DNA from: Candidatus Brocadiia bacterium
GTDB taxonomy: Bacteria > Planctomycetota > MHYJ01 > WSZJ01
Length of the DNA: 7,232 nt
Direction: 5' to 3'
NCBI GenBank assembly: GCA_013360825.1
Contig: JABWAY010000209.1
Span: forward strand, 1 to 7,232
Under the pieces are notes generated by a model. That model worked only from the letters and a program-made list of their open reading frames with translations, did no database searches and was not told the DNA's origin. The translations under genes and the position numbers were made by a program. Below are positions 5,209 through 7,232 of the stretch, piece by piece. Position 1 is the stretch's first letter. Each line of letters starts with the position of its first letter.

Positions 5209-5623
5209 CGGTTCCCGGCCTCAGCCCCGCGGCCCCCAGCGCCGCCACCACCGTGTCACGGTTTCCGGAGAACCGCAGAAACTGCCCCCGGAACGGATCG
5301 AGGGGGGACGGCGCCTCGAAGGGGGACAGGTGCACGCCGACCCGGTGGGCGTAGTAGCGGCGGAACCGCGACCAGGGGTGGGCGGTGCGCAGCCCGCAGA
5401 ACGCGATCGAGACCCCGTCGGGGCCGATCGCGATCCGGGACGGAAGGATCCACCGCGCCAGCGTGAGCAGGAGCAGCGGCGTCGCCAGCCATCCGAGCTC
5501 GCCGAAGACGAGCACGAACAGCCCGCAGATCGCCGCGAGAAACAGGAGCTTCAGGATCGACCCGGGCCACTCCTCGCGGAGCGGCCAGCTCGTCCAGCGG
5601 ATCACGGGGACGGGTTCCGGCAT
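5096..5623 (-). CDS. Uncharacterised two-helix membrane protein with a proline-rich tail
   Basis: I cannot name this 175-residue protein. The N-terminus (1-20: Pro, Trp and charged residues, including RWTSWPLREEWP) is followed by two probable membrane helices, about 22-41 and 44-60. A basic/aromatic soluble region follows (62-135), with IAIGPDGVSIAF, PWSRFRRYYAHRVGVHLSPF and DPFRGQFLRFSGN, suggesting a small beta-rich domain like the bacterial PH-like domains that follow paired helices. This is a likeness, not a firm match. Residues 137-175 are Pro/Gly/Ala-rich and disordered in appearance, and this tail is the part antisense to the HAD phosphatase gene. The ATG lies 9 nt after the ridA stop in the same direction, making it the third gene of the aroC operon. 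No good Shine-Dalgarno is visible, so translation may depend on ribosomes arriving from ridA. No terminator is seen after it. An inner-membrane protein is the safest call. Confidence 0.75.
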   Translation of the reverse strand: MPEPVPVIRWTSWPLREEWPGSILKLLFLAAICGLFVLVFGELGWLATPLLLLTLARWILPSRIAIGPDGVSIAFCGLRTAHPWSRFRRYYAHRVGVHLSPFEAPSPLDPFRGQFLRFSGNRDTVVAALGAAGLRPGTVTPGGSAPPPPGDPGPSAGEPPGAAPPPATADPGRSG

Positions 5624-5632
5624 CCGCGCCCG

Positions 5633-6010
5633 TCAGGCCCGCGCGACGCAGTCGATCTCGACGGCGGCGTCCTTCGGGAGGCGGGCGGCCTGGACCGTGG
5701 CCCGGGCCGGAGGGTCCTGGGCAAAATACTCCGCGTACGCGGCGTTCATCGCCGCGAAGTCGCCCATGTCCCGGAGATACACCGTCGTCTTCACCACCCG
5801 GTCCAGCCCGCTCCCGCTCGCGATCAGCACCGCGTTCAGGTTGTCCAGCACGCGCCGCGTCTGCGCGGCCACATCCCCCGCCACCATCGCCCCGCTCGCC
5901 GGATCGAGCGGAATCTGCCCGCTGCACCAGACCCACCCGTCCAGCACCACCGCCTGCGAGTACGGCCCGATCGCCTTCGGCGCCCCGTCCGTCGCCACGA
6001 TCCGCTTCAT
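5633..6010 (-). CDS. ridA: RidA family reactive enamine/imine deaminase
   Basis: This 125-residue protein is full length for the RidA (YjgF/YER057c/UK114) family. RidA proteins form trimers in the cytosol that hydrolyse reactive enamine/imine intermediates, such as 2-aminoacrylate released by PLP enzymes, to ketoacids and ammonia. Family features are AIGPYSQAV with Tyr17, WCSGQIPLDP, the central QTRRVLDNLNAVL, TTVYLRDM, PARATVQAARLPKD with Arg103 (equivalent of the carboxylate-binding E. coli Arg105), and VEIDCVA with Glu118 (equivalent of Glu120). The catalytic set is intact, which favours the true RidA subfamily. The start codon overlaps the aroC stop (ATGA, 6010-6007), and GGGAGG (6022-6017) lies 6 nt upstream within the end of aroC, so the two genes are translationally coupled. 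An upstream start giving a protein of about 300 residues would read through aroC in the wrong frame and is rejected. Confidence 0.95.
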   Translation of the reverse strand: MKRIVATDGAPKAIGPYSQAVVLDGWVWCSGQIPLDPASGAMVAGDVAAQTRRVLDNLNAVLIASGSGLDRVVKTTVYLRDMGDFAAMNAAYAEYFAQDPPARATVQAARLPKDAAVEIDCVARA

Positions 6011-7080
6011 GCTCCCCCTCCCGATTTCAGTTTCTCGTCCGCCAGCACGCACGCGAGGCAGGCCTCCACGATCGGCACCGCGCGCGGGACGACGCACGGA
6101 TCGTGCCGCCCCCGCACCTCGATCGTCGCGGGCCGGAGCGCCCTGAGATCGACCGTGTCCTGCGGCCGCGCGATCGAGGACGTCGGCTTGAACGCGACCC
6201 GCACGACCAGCGGCATCCCGGTCGAAATCCCCCCGAGTATCCCCCCCGCATGGTTCGTCCGCGTCGTGATCCTCCCTGCCCCGTCCACCTGGAAGGCGTC
6301 GTTGTGTTCGCTCCCGCGCATCCCCGCCGCACGGAACCCCGCGCCGAATTCCACGCCGCGCGCCGCCGGGATGGCGAGAAGCGCCGCGGCGAGGGCGGAC
6401 TCGAGGCCGCCGGCCCCGGGTCCTCCCCACCCTGCGGGGAGCCCGACCGCGCGGGCCTCGACGATTCCGCCGACGGAGTCGCCGTCGCTCCGGGCGCGCT
6501 GGATCGCGTGCTCCATGAGAGCCGCGCTGGCGGGGTCGGCGCACCGGGTCGGGTGCAGATCCGCGCCCGCGAGCTGTTCGAAGGGAATCTCCTGGGGCAC
6601 GCCGATTCCGCCGATCGCCGTGACGTGGGCGGCGATCCGGATGGGGCCGAGAATCTGGCGCGCGATCGCGCCGGCGGCGACCAGGGGGGCGGTCGTGCGG
6701 GCGGAGAACGCCCCTCCCCCGCGGTGGTCACGCGCCTCGCCCCACTTCGCCCACGCCCCGAAATCCGCGTGACCCGGCCGCGCGAGGTCGCGGATCGCAT
6801 CGTAGGGGCGCGTGTCGACGTCGGTGTTCCGGATGAAGACGGTGACGGGGGCGCCGGTCGCGACGCCGTCCCGCAGGCCGGACAGGAACTCCGGTTCGTC
6901 GGGTTCCTGGCGCTGGGTGGTGAGTTTCGACTGCCCGGGGCGGCGGCGCGCCAGCTGGGCGCGCATCGACGCCAGGTCGACCGCGAGTCCGGCGGGGACG
7001 CCGTCGATCACCGCGCCGACACCGGGACCGTGGCTTTCCCCGAAAAGCGTGACGCGGAAGACGGTGCCGGAGGCGTTCAT
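6007..7080 (-). CDS. aroC: Chorismate synthase
   Basis: This 357-residue enzyme catalyses the last shikimate-pathway step, conversion of 5-enolpyruvylshikimate-3-phosphate to chorismate, with reduced FMN. Signatures are FRVTLFGESHG with His17, RRRPGQSKLTT (45-55), RPGHADF with His104, RGGGAFSAR (120-128), NHAGGILGGISTGMP (276-290), FKPTSSI (297-303) and RGRHDPCVVPRAVPIVEA (323-340). Length is normal for bacterial AroC. The start at 7080 puts GESHG at the usual distance from the N-terminus. The frame stays open upstream to the window edge, but the extra residues do not belong to the family and a promoter overlies them. There is no Shine-Dalgarno; the -10 ends 8 nt before the ATG, so initiation is probably leaderless. 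The third signature reads FSARTTAP rather than the common SSARET, apparently a variant subgroup rather than a defect. It is the first gene of the operon with ridA and the membrane-protein gene. Confidence 0.96.
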   Translation of the reverse strand: MNASGTVFRVTLFGESHGPGVGAVIDGVPAGLAVDLASMRAQLARRRPGQSKLTTQRQEPDEPEFLSGLRDGVATGAPVTVFIRNTDVDTRPYDAIRDLARPGHADFGAWAKWGEARDHRGGGAFSARTTAPLVAAGAIARQILGPIRIAAHVTAIGGIGVPQEIPFEQLAGADLHPTRCADPASAALMEHAIQRARSDGDSVGGIVEARAVGLPAGWGGPGAGGLESALAAALLAIPAARGVEFGAGFRAAGMRGSEHNDAFQVDGAGRITTRTNHAGGILGGISTGMPLVVRVAFKPTSSIARPQDTVDLRALRPATIEVRGRHDPCVVPRAVPIVEACLACVLADEKLKSGGGA

Positions 7081-7088
7081 GCGCGGGG

Positions 7089-7116
7089 ATTGTCGCAGAT
7101 GGGAGGGGGGGCGCAA
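7089..7116 (-). promoter_or_regulatory. Promoter of the aroC-ridA operon
   Basis: Read on the minus strand, TTGCGC (7116-7111) and GACAAT (7094-7089) are separated by 16 nt and resemble sigma-70-type -35 and -10 boxes. The -10 ends 8 nt before the aroC ATG at 7080, so transcription should begin within about 0-3 nt of the start codon. This agrees with the lack of a Shine-Dalgarno there. It is the clearest two-box promoter in the window. Confidence 0.55.
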
Positions 7117-7119
7117 GGG

Positions 7120-7230
7120 GAACGCCGTGCGCCCCTGCGGCGCCGTCACGAAGGCCGTCTTGTAATCGGGCGCGGGGCCCCCATGAAGGGCGATCACGAG
7201 GCCGGGGGGTTTGTCCTTCCCGGGCTTGTA
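7120..7230 (-). other. Coding-like stretch resembling an alpha/beta-hydrolase fragment
   Basis: In the same frame as aroC, and without a stop between them, 37 codons upstream read with strongly GC-biased third positions. They include PPGLVIALHGG followed by AFVTAPQGRT. LVIALHGG is typical of the strand and oxyanion-loop His-Gly-Gly of esterases and dienelactone-hydrolase-like proteins, and VxAPQGR resembles the next core strand, though here it is much closer than normal. The piece reaches the window edge, so it may be a decayed or truncated hydrolase gene whose stop was lost, or chance. It is not considered part of AroC because the aroC promoter lies between the two. Confidence 0.3.
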
Positions 7231-7232
7231 CC

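Noticed and set aside
6011..6544. Long N-terminal extension of the ridA frame inside aroC.
   Set aside because: It is Arg/Gly-rich shadow translation of aroC in another frame; RidA is complete from 6010.
5330..6772. 480-residue plus-strand open frame opposite the aroC-ridA operon.
   Set aside because: It is composed of Arg/Pro/Ala-rich low-complexity sequence without domains and lies antisense to three supported genes.
7183..7232. Plus-strand ATG with an open frame running off the right edge.
   Set aside because: There is no Shine-Dalgarno or promoter, only 16 codons are visible, and the minus-strand reading looks more protein-like.

Overview
The window is GC-rich bacterial chromosomal DNA with strongly GC-biased third codon positions, which is why open frames appear on every strand. 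I see no rRNA, transposase, CRISPR array or phage gene. A cytoplasmic Hanks-type kinase with many Cys pairs, exported thioredoxin-TPR proteins and -10-only promoters would suit an uncultured Planctomycetota-like or other high-GC Gram-negative lineage. That placement is an inference, since no taxonomic marker is present.

Layout, left to right. (1) 94-1845 (+): a soluble Ser/Thr protein kinase with MshEN-like repeats and a zinc ribbon before the kinase domain and more Cys clusters after it. It is preceded by a -10-like hexamer so close to the ATG that the mRNA should be leaderless. (2) 1893-1967 (+): tRNA-Pro(UGG), followed after a hairpin-containing 84-nt spacer by a GatB/YqeY-family gene (2052-2504). 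(3) 2666-4610 (+): two adjacent paralogous genes for exported thioredoxin-fold proteins with C-terminal TPR-like helices, one with a CHFC and one with a CGPC active site. They end in a strong intrinsic terminator (4620-4653). (4) 4666-5208 (+): a HAD phosphatase of the GmhB/HisB-N type, whose ribosome binding site starts three bases after the terminator's T-tract.

(5) The minus strand carries a compact three-gene operon read right to left: chorismate synthase aroC (7080-6007), a RidA-family deaminase (6010-5633, ATGA overlap with aroC), and a two-helix membrane protein of unknown function (5623-5096). The last gene runs 113 nt tail-to-tail into the HAD phosphatase. aroC has a recognisable -35/-10 pair 9-36 nt from its start codon and no Shine-Dalgarno, so it is also predicted to be leaderless.

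The content is mostly housekeeping: tRNA and translation-linked functions, envelope thiol chemistry, sugar or histidinol phosphate metabolism, aromatic amino acid synthesis and metabolite-damage control. The less ordinary items are the kinase architecture, the thioredoxin-TPR pair, the terminator abutting the phosphatase gene, the predicted leaderless genes, the uncharacterised membrane protein, and a short stretch upstream of aroC that reads like a piece of an alpha/beta-hydrolase. I do not see convincing evidence for a wholly new multi-gene system.
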